Shown here piece after piece: positions 8,343 through 16,528 of a stretch of DNA of 64,000 nt. The stretch spans positions 1 through 64,000 of the forward strand of contig NZ_JAPFFT010000008.1 in the NCBI RefSeq assembly GCF_026241105.1, written 5' to 3'. Position numbers and translations under genes: made by a program. This DNA comes from Arthrobacter rhizophilus (GTDB taxonomy: Bacteria > Actinomycetota > Actinomycetes > Actinomycetales > Micrococcaceae). Below the pieces are notes generated by a model that saw nothing but the letters and a program-made list of their open reading frames with translations, did no database searches and was not told where the DNA came from. The number at the start of each line of letters is the position of its first letter. Within the stretch, counting starts at the first letter, position 1.

Positions 8343-8834
8343 ATGAGTGATCCAATCATCATCCTTACCGAAGAGCCGCTCGGCCCGGACGACCGCGTCA
8401 ATATTGCCAAACTGCTCAATGGCGGCGACTCGCCCCTGGTGGTGCTGGTACCGGCGAACACCGAAAGGCATTTGCTGGTCGACTTCCTCGAAAACCTTTC
8501 AATGCTCGAATTAGCCAAAGCCTTCCGGGACCTTGTCGCGGAAGCACCGGATCCCCAGTCGGAGCGGGCGCAAGCCGCGGAGGCCTTGTCGGCGTCGCTC
8601 GCTACCTTGGAGGGGCTAGGTGGCGGGGTAACAGGTGAAATCGTCGACGGCGGTGCGGTTGCCGGCCTGGTGTCCAAGGTCAAGGCGCTGAATGCGGCAC
8701 AGGCAGTCGTGGTCACGCGTCCACACGCTGTTGCCGATACTTTCCACACAGATTGGGCGAACAAGGCCCAGGATCAGTTGGGCCTGCCCGTGCTGCATCT
8801 TTACGCGGGCTCGGGATTTATCGGTGACTCGTGA
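8343..8834 (+). CDS. conserved hypothetical protein with a Rossmann-like pattern
   Basis: A 163-residue soluble protein I cannot assign to a named family. It begins with SDPIIILTEEPLG and has an alternating beta-alpha pattern with hydrophobic strands (SPLVVLVPAN, AQAVVVTRPHAVADTF, LGLPVLHLYAG), suggesting a small alpha/beta sandwich. No catalytic motif is evident. TACGCT at 8331-8336 is exactly 6 bases before the ATG and there is no ribosome site, so the message is probably leaderless. msrB follows after 13 bp and is likely co-transcribed. Confidence 0.7.
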   Translation: MSDPIIILTEEPLGPDDRVNIAKLLNGGDSPLVVLVPANTERHLLVDFLENLSMLELAKAFRDLVAEAPDPQSERAQAAEALSASLATLEGLGGGVTGEIVDGGAVAGLVSKVKALNAAQAVVVTRPHAVADTFHTDWANKAQDQLGLPVLHLYAGSGFIGDS

Positions 8835-8847
8835 ACGTTGAGAGAAC

Positions 8848-9339
8848 ATGAGCACTGCAGATAACAGGAAGTACTTCCAAGCCGTGGACCCCCTGGCCGG
8901 GGTTCCTCTCCAGGAAGTCCCGAAGAACGAGCAATGCGTGGAGCGAACCGAGGCGGAGTGGCGCGACGAGCTGACCCCCGAAGAGTTCAGGGTCCTGCGC
9001 CAGGCCGGTACGGAACGCCCGTATACCGGTGAGTATTGGGACACACATACCGCCGGCGTGTACCAATGCCGGGCCTGCGGCGCGGAGCTTTTCACCAGCA
9101 ACGAGAAATTCGATTCGCATTGCGGTTGGCCGTCGTTCTGGGCACCTCTCGCCGAAGGCACCGTCCGGTACATCCATGACCGTACTTTGGGCATGGAACG
9201 CGTGGAGGTCCGTTGCGCCAATTGCGATTCTCATTTGGGCCACGTTTTCGAGGGCGAAGGCTACGGTACGCCGACAGACCAGCGGTACTGCATTAATTCC
9301 GTTTCGCTCAAGCTCGTCGAGGCCCCCACACCGCAGTAA
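8848..9339 (+). CDS. msrB: peptide-methionine (R)-S-oxide reductase MsrB
   Basis: Repairs oxidised protein methionine (R-sulfoxide form) in the cytoplasm. The two zinc-binding pairs CRAC and CANC (about residues 74-77 and 123-126) and the catalytic RYCINS loop (Cys near 151) are all present. HCGWPSFW (about 91-98) is the family substrate loop. At 163 residues it is slightly longer than E. coli MsrB because of its N-terminus. GAGAG precedes the ATG. It is downstream of the small hypothetical gene. Confidence 0.95.
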   Translation: MSTADNRKYFQAVDPLAGVPLQEVPKNEQCVERTEAEWRDELTPEEFRVLRQAGTERPYTGEYWDTHTAGVYQCRACGAELFTSNEKFDSHCGWPSFWAPLAEGTVRYIHDRTLGMERVEVRCANCDSHLGHVFEGEGYGTPTDQRYCINSVSLKLVEAPTPQ

Positions 9340-9529
9340 CGAAAGGGCACAGTGCAGTAAGGCACCGGCGGTCCCCACGGCCAGCCCTCCCCGGGCTGGA
9401 TCTTCCGGGGGCCGTCGGAACCACTTGCACAAGAGTTTCTTATGCTCGGGCGACTTTTGAATTAGTGACTCTGACCGCTTGCTACGCTCACCTCAGAACA
9501 ACATTTTCTTGAGGAAGGCACCGTCGACG

Positions 9530-10897
9530 ATGACCACCACCGCTACCACCGCCCGTCCGCGCATCACGTCTGATAACCGGGACTGGATCTCCCTGAAGAC
9601 CGCAGCGACTGCCCTCCAGGCGTTCCAGAGCCAAGACGGGTCCATCCAGGATTCCGCGCACCACCAGGCTGCCCGGGAGTACACAGCCACCATCACGGAG
9701 GCCATCAAGAGCATGGCTCCCGGATTCCCCCACGACTCTGCCTACCTTGAACTCTTGGTCACGGATTTCGGCCGCTGGGCCGACGCCGGCTTCGGAGTCC
9801 CGGACTTCCTCGACTCCCTCCTGGCCTTCCAGCCCCAGGAGCACCGCGAAGACGGGCTCCAGCACCTGGTCGTGTTCCCCATGTACACGCAGAACGGCAG
9901 CACGAGCCGTCTCGTGGAAGCTGTCCTTATCGAGGTGATCTGGCCTGAGTTCATCGGCGCGTTGGAAGCCGGCGACTACTCCAACAAGCTGTTCGTGCCC
10001 ATCCGGTTCCTGGACTTCACCCCCGGCTACGACACCAATTCGGCCGTGCTGTTTCCCGAGACCGTCGCCGTGAGGCAGACGCCTGCCTTCACGTGGGGCG
10101 CCATCTTCGCCGACCGCGAGGCCGCGCGGTTCCGCCGCGTCCTCAAGGCAGCCGCGGCAACAACATCCCTTGAGCTGCCAGCAGATGCTGCCGAGCTCGT
10201 GGATGACCAGGAACTCACGCAGCGGACGTTCGTCATGTGGGACCTGATCCATGACCGTACCCACATGCGCGGCGACCTCCCGTTCGACCCGTTCATGATC
10301 AAGCAGCGGATGCCGTTCTTCCTCTATTCGCTCGAAGAGCTCCGCTGCGACCTGACAGCCTTCCGTGAATCCGTCCGGATCGAGAAGGATGAGGAAGCTT
10401 CCCCTGACGCCCGACACCACGCGAAACTCGTCCAGTACGCCGTGATCTTCGACCGTATTTTCCGCTTCGCCATCACGGGCAACCGGGTCCGCAACTACGA
10501 CGGGCTGGGTGGCCAGCTCCTCTTCGCCTGGATGCACCAGCACCACGTCCTGCACTGGACCGACAGCAAGCTCAGCATCGACTGGGACGAGGCCGCCGCC
10601 GTCGTGGTCGAGCTCGGCGCCCGGATCGAGGAACTGTACTGGCGCTCCATCGATCGTCCCAAGGCTGCCCACTGGCTCGCGGCGTATAGGCTCATTTCCG
10701 GTACGGTCACTCCCCACCCGGCTTCGGTCTGGGCGAAGGGCCCTGAGGCACTGCCACTCGACGGGCCGCCGCGCGGCCTTACCGACCAGGTCCTCGACGA
10801 CGAATTCCCGCTGTCCATGTTCTACGAAGCGCTGGAGAAGAAAATGCGTCCAATCATCGAGTCAACCAGCGGCATCACCGGAATGACCGCAGCCTGA
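9530..10897 (+). CDS. DUF6421-family protein, function unknown
   Basis: A 455-residue protein that I recognise as the actinobacterial DUF6421 family; no biochemical role is known to me. The ATG at 9530 follows a GAGGAAGG site; the longer frame back to 9479 is unlikely. His and acidic residues cluster in the C-terminal two thirds: HDRTH at 241-245, GDLPFDPF just after, SLEELRCDL near 267-275 and HQHH near 343. This could be a metal site, but that is inference. There are no membrane segments. Its stop codon overlaps the start of an SDR gene, which is followed 9 bp later by a PLP aldolase, so the three appear to form one operon. Confidence 0.75.
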   Translation: MTTTATTARPRITSDNRDWISLKTAATALQAFQSQDGSIQDSAHHQAAREYTATITEAIKSMAPGFPHDSAYLELLVTDFGRWADAGFGVPDFLDSLLAFQPQEHREDGLQHLVVFPMYTQNGSTSRLVEAVLIEVIWPEFIGALEAGDYSNKLFVPIRFLDFTPGYDTNSAVLFPETVAVRQTPAFTWGAIFADREAARFRRVLKAAAATTSLELPADAAELVDDQELTQRTFVMWDLIHDRTHMRGDLPFDPFMIKQRMPFFLYSLEELRCDLTAFRESVRIEKDEEASPDARHHAKLVQYAVIFDRIFRFAITGNRVRNYDGLGGQLLFAWMHQHHVLHWTDSKLSIDWDEAAAVVVELGARIEELYWRSIDRPKAAHWLAAYRLISGTVTPHPASVWAKGPEALPLDGPPRGLTDQVLDDEFPLSMFYEALEKKMRPIIESTSGITGMTAA

Positions 10898-11628
10898 TGG
10901 CCGAGGAACCGCTGACCGTCGTCGTCACAGGTGGCAGCAACTCTTCCGGCATTGCAGTGGCCCGCGCCTTCGCGGTCGCCGGGCACCAGGTCTTCACCGT
11001 CGGTTCAGATGAAACGCGTATCAAGGCTGCGGCGGCTGAAGCGGGCGACGGCGTCGTCCCCCTCGTCTGCGATCTTTCCAAGCTGGAGTCCGTGCGGGAG
11101 CTCGCCTCGACAATCCACGGGAGCACGGAACGGATCGACGGCATCGTCCACCTTGTAGGCGGGTGGCGGGGTGCCAAGGGTATCGAAGACCAGCCCGACG
11201 AGGACTGGGATGCCCTTGAACAGAGTGCCATCACCACACTGAGGAACGTTTCGCGGATCTTCTACAAGGATCTTGAGGCGTCCCCCCGGGGTCGCTTCGC
11301 CATGGTGAGTTCGACGGCGGTCGCCGCACCTACTGCCGGAGCCGCGAGCTACGCGGCGGCCAAGGCTGCTGCAGAGACGTGGACCCTGGCCGTGGCCGAC
11401 GGATTCCACCGCGCCCAGGCGGGCAACCGGGACGAACCGACGGATCAGCACAGCGCGGCCGTCGTCTTTGTGGTCAAGGCACTGCTGGACGCGGCGACGC
11501 GGAGGGAAAATCCAGAGCGGAAATTCCCCGGATACACGCACGTAGAAGAACTGGCGGCGGCCGCCGTCGGGCTCTTCGACAAGCCGGCAGCTGAACTGAA
11601 CGGACAGCGCCTCCTCCTGGCCAAATAG
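10897..11628 (+). CDS. short-chain dehydrogenase/reductase (SDR)
   Basis: NAD(P)-dependent oxidoreductase of the classical SDR family, 243 residues. The cofactor motif TGGSNSSG begins near residue 12, DLSKLE marks the adenine-side loop, the catalytic Ser lies in VSSTAV, and the YAAAK motif provides Tyr and Lys. The NNAG position reads HLVGG, an SDR variant. The A of its ATG is the last base of the upstream DUF6421 stop (TGATG), implying translational coupling. The substrate is unknown. Confidence 0.88.
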   Translation: MAEEPLTVVVTGGSNSSGIAVARAFAVAGHQVFTVGSDETRIKAAAAEAGDGVVPLVCDLSKLESVRELASTIHGSTERIDGIVHLVGGWRGAKGIEDQPDEDWDALEQSAITTLRNVSRIFYKDLEASPRGRFAMVSSTAVAAPTAGAASYAAAKAAAETWTLAVADGFHRAQAGNRDEPTDQHSAAVVFVVKALLDAATRRENPERKFPGYTHVEELAAAAVGLFDKPAAELNGQRLLLAK

Positions 11629-11637
11629 ACTGAAAGC

Positions 11638-12750
11638 GTGAATCAACAAGTGACGAGTACTACTGAAGAATTCCCGGCTGCACTGGACACAGAAGCCGCA
11701 GGGCGCCTCCACGATCCCTCCGTCCGCGGTTTCGCCTCGGACAACTACTCCGGAGTCCATCCTGAAATCCTGGCGGCCCTGGCAGCAGCCAACGGCGGCC
11801 ACCAGGTCTCCTACGGTGAGGACCAGTACACGGAACGCCTCCAGGAAGTCATGGAGCAGCACTTCGGCTCAGGGATCGAGTGTTTCCCCGTGTTCAACGG
11901 CACCGGGGCCAATGTCCTGTCCCTGCAGTCGCTGCTGCCGCGCTGGGGTGCCGTCATCTGCGCCTCGACCGCCCACATCAACATGGACGAAAACGGCGCC
12001 CCCGAGCGTATCGGCGGCATCAAGCTCCTCCAGGTCCCCACCCCGGACGGCAAGCTGACTCCCGAGCTGATCGACCGCGAGGCCTGGGGCTGGGGCGACG
12101 AGCACCGTGCGCAGCCGCTTGCGGTTTCCATCACTCAGACCACGGAACTCGGCACCTGCTACACGCCCGAAGAAATTCGGGCGATCGCCGACCACATCCA
12201 CTCCAAGGGCATGAAGCTGCACATGGATGGTGCCCGTCTCGCCAATGCCGCCGCCCACCTAGGCGTGCCGCTACGGACCTTTACCCGCGACGCCGGCGTG
12301 GACATTTTGTCCTTCGGAGGGACCAAGAATGGGCTGCTGTTCGGCGAGGTGGTGGTTGCACTGAACCCGGAGGTCGCTCACGGGCTGAAGTTCCTCCGCA
12401 AGATGAATATGCAGCTGGCCTCAAAGATGCGCTTCATTTCGGTCCAGTTCGTCGCGCTTCTGGAGTCCGGGCTGTGGCTTCGCTCGGCGGAGCACGCTAA
12501 CGCCATGGCCGCCCGGCTGCGTGCCGCGGTAGATTCCATCGACGGTGTGGAGCCCACGCAGGCCACCGAGTCCAACGGTGTCTTCGCAGTGCTTCCTGCC
12601 GGCGTCGCCGACCGCCTCCGTTCGTCCTTCAAGTTCTACGACTGGAACGAAGCGAACCGCGAAGTGCGTTGGATGTGTTCTTTTGACACCACGGAAGAGG
12701 ACATCGATTCCTTCGTTGCCGCAATCAAGCGCGAGCTGGCCCCGGCGTAG
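11638..12750 (+). CDS. PLP-dependent beta-eliminating lyase / low-specificity threonine aldolase-like
   Basis: Fold-type I PLP enzyme of 370 residues from the threonine aldolase/beta-eliminating lyase family. HMDGARLANAAAHLG holds the PLP-binding Asp, and LSFGGTKNGLLFGE contains the Schiff-base lysine (about 222). FASDNYSGVHPEIL near the N-terminus is the family opening. Members cleave beta-hydroxy amino acids to glycine plus an aldehyde or perform related retro-aldol steps. TAGACT at 11626-11631 sits exactly 6 bases before the GTG and overlaps the stop of the SDR gene, so an internal leaderless promoter may exist in addition to read-through. Confidence 0.87.
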   Translation: MNQQVTSTTEEFPAALDTEAAGRLHDPSVRGFASDNYSGVHPEILAALAAANGGHQVSYGEDQYTERLQEVMEQHFGSGIECFPVFNGTGANVLSLQSLLPRWGAVICASTAHINMDENGAPERIGGIKLLQVPTPDGKLTPELIDREAWGWGDEHRAQPLAVSITQTTELGTCYTPEEIRAIADHIHSKGMKLHMDGARLANAAAHLGVPLRTFTRDAGVDILSFGGTKNGLLFGEVVVALNPEVAHGLKFLRKMNMQLASKMRFISVQFVALLESGLWLRSAEHANAMAARLRAAVDSIDGVEPTQATESNGVFAVLPAGVADRLRSSFKFYDWNEANREVRWMCSFDTTEEDIDSFVAAIKRELAPA

Positions 12751-12811
12751 GCCATTGGACGGGGCGGCGTGGCTTCAAGCTTTCGCCGCCCCGGACGCAT
12801 AATCTGCGAAG

Positions 12812-13486
12812 GTGAACGCACTCGCACAGGTTCCCGCGGATTTCTTGCACGCGTTGGGAACGCTACGAAAAGCACAGTGCCGGAGTGAGCTGCGGCTCGC
12901 GGAGATTCCGGCGCCCTCCCGCTTGGCCCCCTATGCCGTGGCCTTGGGGGCAGAAGTCTTCAGCCGCTCGATGCGTCCTGGCCGAACCCCTGTGCATGGC
13001 CCCGCGGCCATGGCATTCACCAAAGAAAACACTCCCGGCACCTTCGGTTCTCCCGGTGCTGCCGATGACGAGGACGATGAACTCGCGACAGGCCGGTTCA
13101 TCCTCCTCCATGATCCGGACGGCTCGGCAGTGTGGGACGGGGAATTCCGGATCGTTACCTACATCAGGGCCCAGCTGGAAGCCGACATGGGCAACGATGC
13201 GATGCTCGGTTCGGTGGCCTGGACGTGGCTCGTGGACGCCCTCGAGAGCCATTCGGCCCAGTACCGGGCGGCGGGCGGAACAGCCACACGCATCCTGTCC
13301 GAGAGCTTCGGCACCTTGGCCGAGAGACCGGAAACCATCGACATCGAACTCCGCGCCTCGTGGACACCGGCGTCTTCCGATGCCCAGGCACACTTAGAGG
13401 CGTGGTGCGACATGGTGTGCACATTCGCGGGACTCCCTCCCCTGCCTCCCGGCGTCACACCGTTGCCAAATAGGCGACTCACATGA
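12812..13486 (+). CDS. DUF3000 domain-containing protein
   Basis: A 224-residue protein of an actinobacteria-specific family, found beside RNase D here as in mycobacteria (Rv2680-Rv2681). ALGTLRKAQCRSELRLAEIP and the LAPYAVALGAEV segment open the domain; an acidic insert (DDEDDE, about 89-94) follows. WDGEFRIVTYIRAQLEADMG and AWTWLVDALE give the middle. Function is unknown. TAATCT at 12800-12805 is exactly 6 bases before the GTG, indicating a leaderless start. Confidence 0.88.
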   Translation: MNALAQVPADFLHALGTLRKAQCRSELRLAEIPAPSRLAPYAVALGAEVFSRSMRPGRTPVHGPAAMAFTKENTPGTFGSPGAADDEDDELATGRFILLHDPDGSAVWDGEFRIVTYIRAQLEADMGNDAMLGSVAWTWLVDALESHSAQYRAAGGTATRILSESFGTLAERPETIDIELRASWTPASSDAQAHLEAWCDMVCTFAGLPPLPPGVTPLPNRRLT

Positions 13487-13543
13487 AGACCGTTGGAACC
13501 CCGGCCGGACCGGCCCGAACAGAGTCGGTAAACTGAAGGCACC

Positions 13544-14932
13544 ATGACCCCTGAAAATCTGGAACCCACCACAGCCGGCGCCCCGGCTGCTGATCCCACC
13601 CCACACATCACGGTGGACGGCTTTGAGGGCCGGATACCCGAAATCATCGATCTTGATGCCCCACGCGAGGGCGTACCCCTTGTCATCGACACCATCTCCG
13701 GCCTGGAGCGGTGCGCCGCCGCCATCGCCGCAGGAACCGGCCCCGCCGGGGTCGACGCAGAGCGTGCCTCCGGCTTCCGCTACGGACAACGCGCCTTCCT
13801 GGTACAGATCCGGCGTGACGGCGCAGGTACCTGGCTGATCGACCCCGAGCCCTTCGATGACCTGAAGATCATCAACGAAGCACTCAGCGGCGTCGAGTGG
13901 ATCCTGCATGCCGCGACACAGGATCTTCCGTGCCTCGCCGAACTCGGCATGTGGCCGGACAAGCTTTTCGATACCGAACTCGCCGCACGGCTTGCCGGAC
14001 TGCCCCGAGTCGGTCTCGCAGCCGTCATCGAGCAGCTCCTGGGCTTTGGCCTCGCCAAGGAACATTCAGCGGCTGACTGGTCCACCCGCCCCCTTCCCGA
14101 ACCGTGGCTGCGATACGCGGCCCTCGACGTCGAGGTCCTCGCTGAGCTACGCGAAGAACTTATCGAACTCCTGGAAGCGGATGGCAAGCTCGAATTCGCC
14201 GAACAGGAATTCGCCGGCATCCTCGCGGCAGGGCTTCCGGCCCCTCGGGTCGATCCGTGGCGCAAGACCTCCGGCCTTCACCAGATCCGTGATCGCCGCC
14301 AACTGGCAGCCGTGCGCGAGCTGTGGCATGAGCGGGACCAGCTGGCACGCAAGCGGGATGTTGCTCCGAGCCGCCTGATTCCCGATTCAGCCTTGGTCGC
14401 CGCCGCAAAAGCCATGCCAACCACCGTGCCGCAACTCCTGGCCACCAAGGGCTTCCACGGACGGGCCGCACAGCGGGAAGCACCGCGCTGGCTGCGCTGC
14501 ATTGCCGCTGTAAGGAATACCGAAGATCTTCCCCCGCTGCATCTTCCAACCAATGCTCCCCCGCCACCGCGCGTCTGGACGGACCGTGATCCCGAAGCCG
14601 CAGCACGCCTCGGGACTGCCCGGCCACGACTTCAGGCAGCCGCCGACGAGCTCAAACTTCCCGTGGAGAACCTGCTCACTCCGGATTACATGCGGCGCGT
14701 GCTGTGGCGGCCGCCGTCGGACATCACAGTCGAGTCCATAGTGGAAGAGCTGCGCACCCTCGGCGCCCGGGAATGGCAAATCGCCATCACGGCACCGATC
14801 ATCACCGAGGCGTCATTGAATCCGCAACCGCTCCCACCCAAGGAAACGAAAGAGCCGCGGATCCCGGCCCCGAAGTCCCAGCACCAAAGCGAAGACAACA
14901 ACCGAGACCAGCAGGACAGTGCAGGTTCCTGA
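13544..14932 (+). CDS. rnd: ribonuclease D-like 3'-5' exonuclease with HRDC domain
   Basis: RNA 3'-end processing exonuclease, 462 residues. The DEDD nuclease domain shows GVDAERASGFRY (Asp71 and Glu73), HAATQDLPCLAELG (the second Asp motif) and YAALDVEVLAEL (the final Tyr/Asp motif). An HRDC domain for nucleic acid binding follows at about 245-325. The C-terminal region ends in a charged, low-complexity tail rich in Lys, Gln, Pro and Glu. The start is ATG; TAAACT lies 9 bases upstream and GAAGG is also present, so either initiation mode is possible. A strong terminator follows. Confidence 0.92.
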   Translation: MTPENLEPTTAGAPAADPTPHITVDGFEGRIPEIIDLDAPREGVPLVIDTISGLERCAAAIAAGTGPAGVDAERASGFRYGQRAFLVQIRRDGAGTWLIDPEPFDDLKIINEALSGVEWILHAATQDLPCLAELGMWPDKLFDTELAARLAGLPRVGLAAVIEQLLGFGLAKEHSAADWSTRPLPEPWLRYAALDVEVLAELREELIELLEADGKLEFAEQEFAGILAAGLPAPRVDPWRKTSGLHQIRDRRQLAAVRELWHERDQLARKRDVAPSRLIPDSALVAAAKAMPTTVPQLLATKGFHGRAAQREAPRWLRCIAAVRNTEDLPPLHLPTNAPPPPRVWTDRDPEAAARLGTARPRLQAAADELKLPVENLLTPDYMRRVLWRPPSDITVESIVEELRTLGAREWQIAITAPIITEASLNPQPLPPKETKEPRIPAPKSQHQSEDNNRDQQDSAGS

Positions 14933-14958
14933 TCAACTTGCCCGCCGAGGGCACAGAA

Positions 14959-14998
14959 GGCCTGCTGCCGGACCGAATGGTCCGGCGGCGGGCCTTTT
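14959..14998 (+). terminator. Rho-independent terminator of rnd
   Basis: A 16-bp near-perfect stem (GGCCTGCTGCCGGACC with GGTCCGGCGGCGGGCC, one mismatch) with a GAAT loop is followed by TTTT. Confidence 0.85.
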
Positions 14999-15009
14999 CC
15001 GTCCCCTTG

Positions 15010-15132
15010 TGACGCTCGCTCACATATCAGGGCCTCTGGCATGACGCTCGCTCACGTATGCGCTCTCGCCGAGTGCATTCGGAGGGTGATGTGAGCGAGG
15101 ATCCGGTGGGGAGGCGTCATATATGAGCGAGC
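15010..15132. repeat. REP-like cluster: two direct and two inverted copies of TGACGCTCGCTCACATAT
   Basis: Copies TGACGCTCGCTCACATAT (15010-15027) and TGACGCTCGCTCACGTAT (15042-15059) are direct repeats. Copies ATGTGAGCGAGG (15089-15100) and ATATGAGCGAGC (15121-15132) are shortened inverted copies. The paired layout can form alternative long hairpins in RNA or DNA and resembles bacterial interspersed REP/BIME elements placed just after a terminator. No transposase is adjacent. Confidence 0.7.
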
Positions 15133-15244
15133 ACCGGATACAGATCGCCTTGCGCCCTAAGTTACCCGCGAGTAACATAGCCGTAATCGACACCGGCCTC
15201 CCCACGCGGGCGTCCGGCATCCATGTCTCAAAGAGGAGCCACAC

Positions 15245-16528
15245 ATGAGCCATACCGGGAATAGCGCCAGGCCGCGGGCAGTCCGCGAGGTCGTCTTCGT
15301 GGACGGCGTCCGGACGCCCTTCGGCAAAGCGGGCGAAAAGGGCATCTATGCAGGCACCCGTGCCGACGACCTCGTGGTCAAGTGCATCCGCGAACTGATG
15401 CGACGCAATCCGGCCTTGCCTGCCGATCGGGTTGACGAAGTCGCCATCGCCGCCACCACACAGACCGGCGACCAGGGCCTGACCATTGGACGCACCGCTG
15501 CACTTCTGGCTGGCCTCCCCCGCAGCGTGCCCGGCTTTGCCATCGACCGCATGTGTGCCGGGGCAATGACCGCTGTCACGACGACGGCGAGCGGCATCGG
15601 TTTCGGCGCATACGACGTCGTGATTGCCGGCGGCGTAGAGCACATGGGCAACCACCCAATGGGATCCGGCGCCGATCCGAACCCGCGGTTCATGTCCGAG
15701 AGGATCGTGGATCCAGCTGCGCTGAACATGGGCAACACGGCCGAGAACCTTCACGACCGCTTCCCCGCGATCACCAAAGGGCGCACCGACACCTATGCGG
15801 CGGCATCCCAGGCGAAACTTGCGGCCGCCTACGGCAAAGGCCAGATCCAGCCGGACCTGGTCCCTGTCGCCACGATGAAGCCAGGACAAGGCTGGACAGT
15901 GAACACCGTTGACGAGCCGCCGCGCCCGGGGACCACCGTGGACGATCTCGAGGAGCTGCGCACACCGTTCCGGGCCCACGGCCGCGTCACCGCGGGAAAT
16001 GCCGCCGGCTTGAACGACGGCGCGACGGCGGCTCTCCTGGCCTCGGCCGACGCGGCCGAAGAACTCGGCCTGTCCGTGAAGATGCGGTTGGTCTCCTATG
16101 CGTTCGCGGGCGTCGAACCCGAAGTCATGGGTATCGGACCGGTCCCGGCCACCGAGAAAGCCCTCAAGAACGCCGGACTCGGCATCGAGGATATCGGCCT
16201 GTTTGAGATCAACGAGGCCTTCGCTGTGCAGGTACTGAGTTTCCTGGACCACTTCGGAATCGCCGACGACGACCCCCGCGTCAACCGCTACGGTGGAGCT
16301 ATCGCCGTCGGGCACCCCTTGGCGTCCTCCGGCGTCCGACTCATGAACCAGTTGGCGCGCCAGTTCGAAGAAGACCCGTCAGTCCGTTACGGCATCACCA
16401 CAATGTGCATTGGCTTGGGCATGGGAGCCACTGTCATCTGGGAGAATCCACATCACCCCAACTACAGAGACCGCGACGGCGCGACAGAGACCTCCGCTGT
16501 CATCGAAACCAAGGGAGCCGCAGCATGA
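15245..16528 (+). CDS. fadA: acetyl-CoA acyltransferase (3-ketoacyl-CoA thiolase)
   Basis: Last step of fatty acid beta-oxidation: thiolytic cleavage of 3-ketoacyl-CoA to acetyl-CoA and a shortened acyl-CoA. The nucleophilic cysteine lies in DRMCAGAM (about residue 103). The NEAFAVQVL block, the GHPLASSG histidine loop and the second catalytic cysteine in TMCIGLGMG are all intact. The length of 427 residues is standard. AAAGAGGAG precedes the ATG. Its TGA overlaps the ATG of fadB, so the two thiolase/multifunctional subunits are translationally coupled. Confidence 0.94.
   Translation: MSHTGNSARPRAVREVVFVDGVRTPFGKAGEKGIYAGTRADDLVVKCIRELMRRNPALPADRVDEVAIAATTQTGDQGLTIGRTAALLAGLPRSVPGFAIDRMCAGAMTAVTTTASGIGFGAYDVVIAGGVEHMGNHPMGSGADPNPRFMSERIVDPAALNMGNTAENLHDRFPAITKGRTDTYAAASQAKLAAAYGKGQIQPDLVPVATMKPGQGWTVNTVDEPPRPGTTVDDLEELRTPFRAHGRVTAGNAAGLNDGATAALLASADAAEELGLSVKMRLVSYAFAGVEPEVMGIGPVPATEKALKNAGLGIEDIGLFEINEAFAVQVLSFLDHFGIADDDPRVNRYGGAIAVGHPLASSGVRLMNQLARQFEEDPSVRYGITTMCIGLGMGATVIWENPHHPNYRDRDGATETSAVIETKGAAA

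Larger units (their letters stand above)
14933..15244. other. 312-bp intergenic region between rnd and fadA
   Basis: This gap holds a terminator hairpin (14959-14998), a four-copy repeat cluster (15010-15132) and the fadA leader with a GAGG ribosome site. No coding frame longer than a few codons looks real. Confidence 0.8.

Noticed and set aside
9361-9430. Terminator after msrB
   Set aside because: A short CCAGCCC/GGGCTGG hairpin (9381-9399) exists but has no T run and a weak stem.
16405-16524. Upstream extension of fadB into fadA
   Set aside because: The ATG overlapping the fadA stop (ATGA) is the standard coupled start, and the extension would be a shadow of the thiolase C-terminus.
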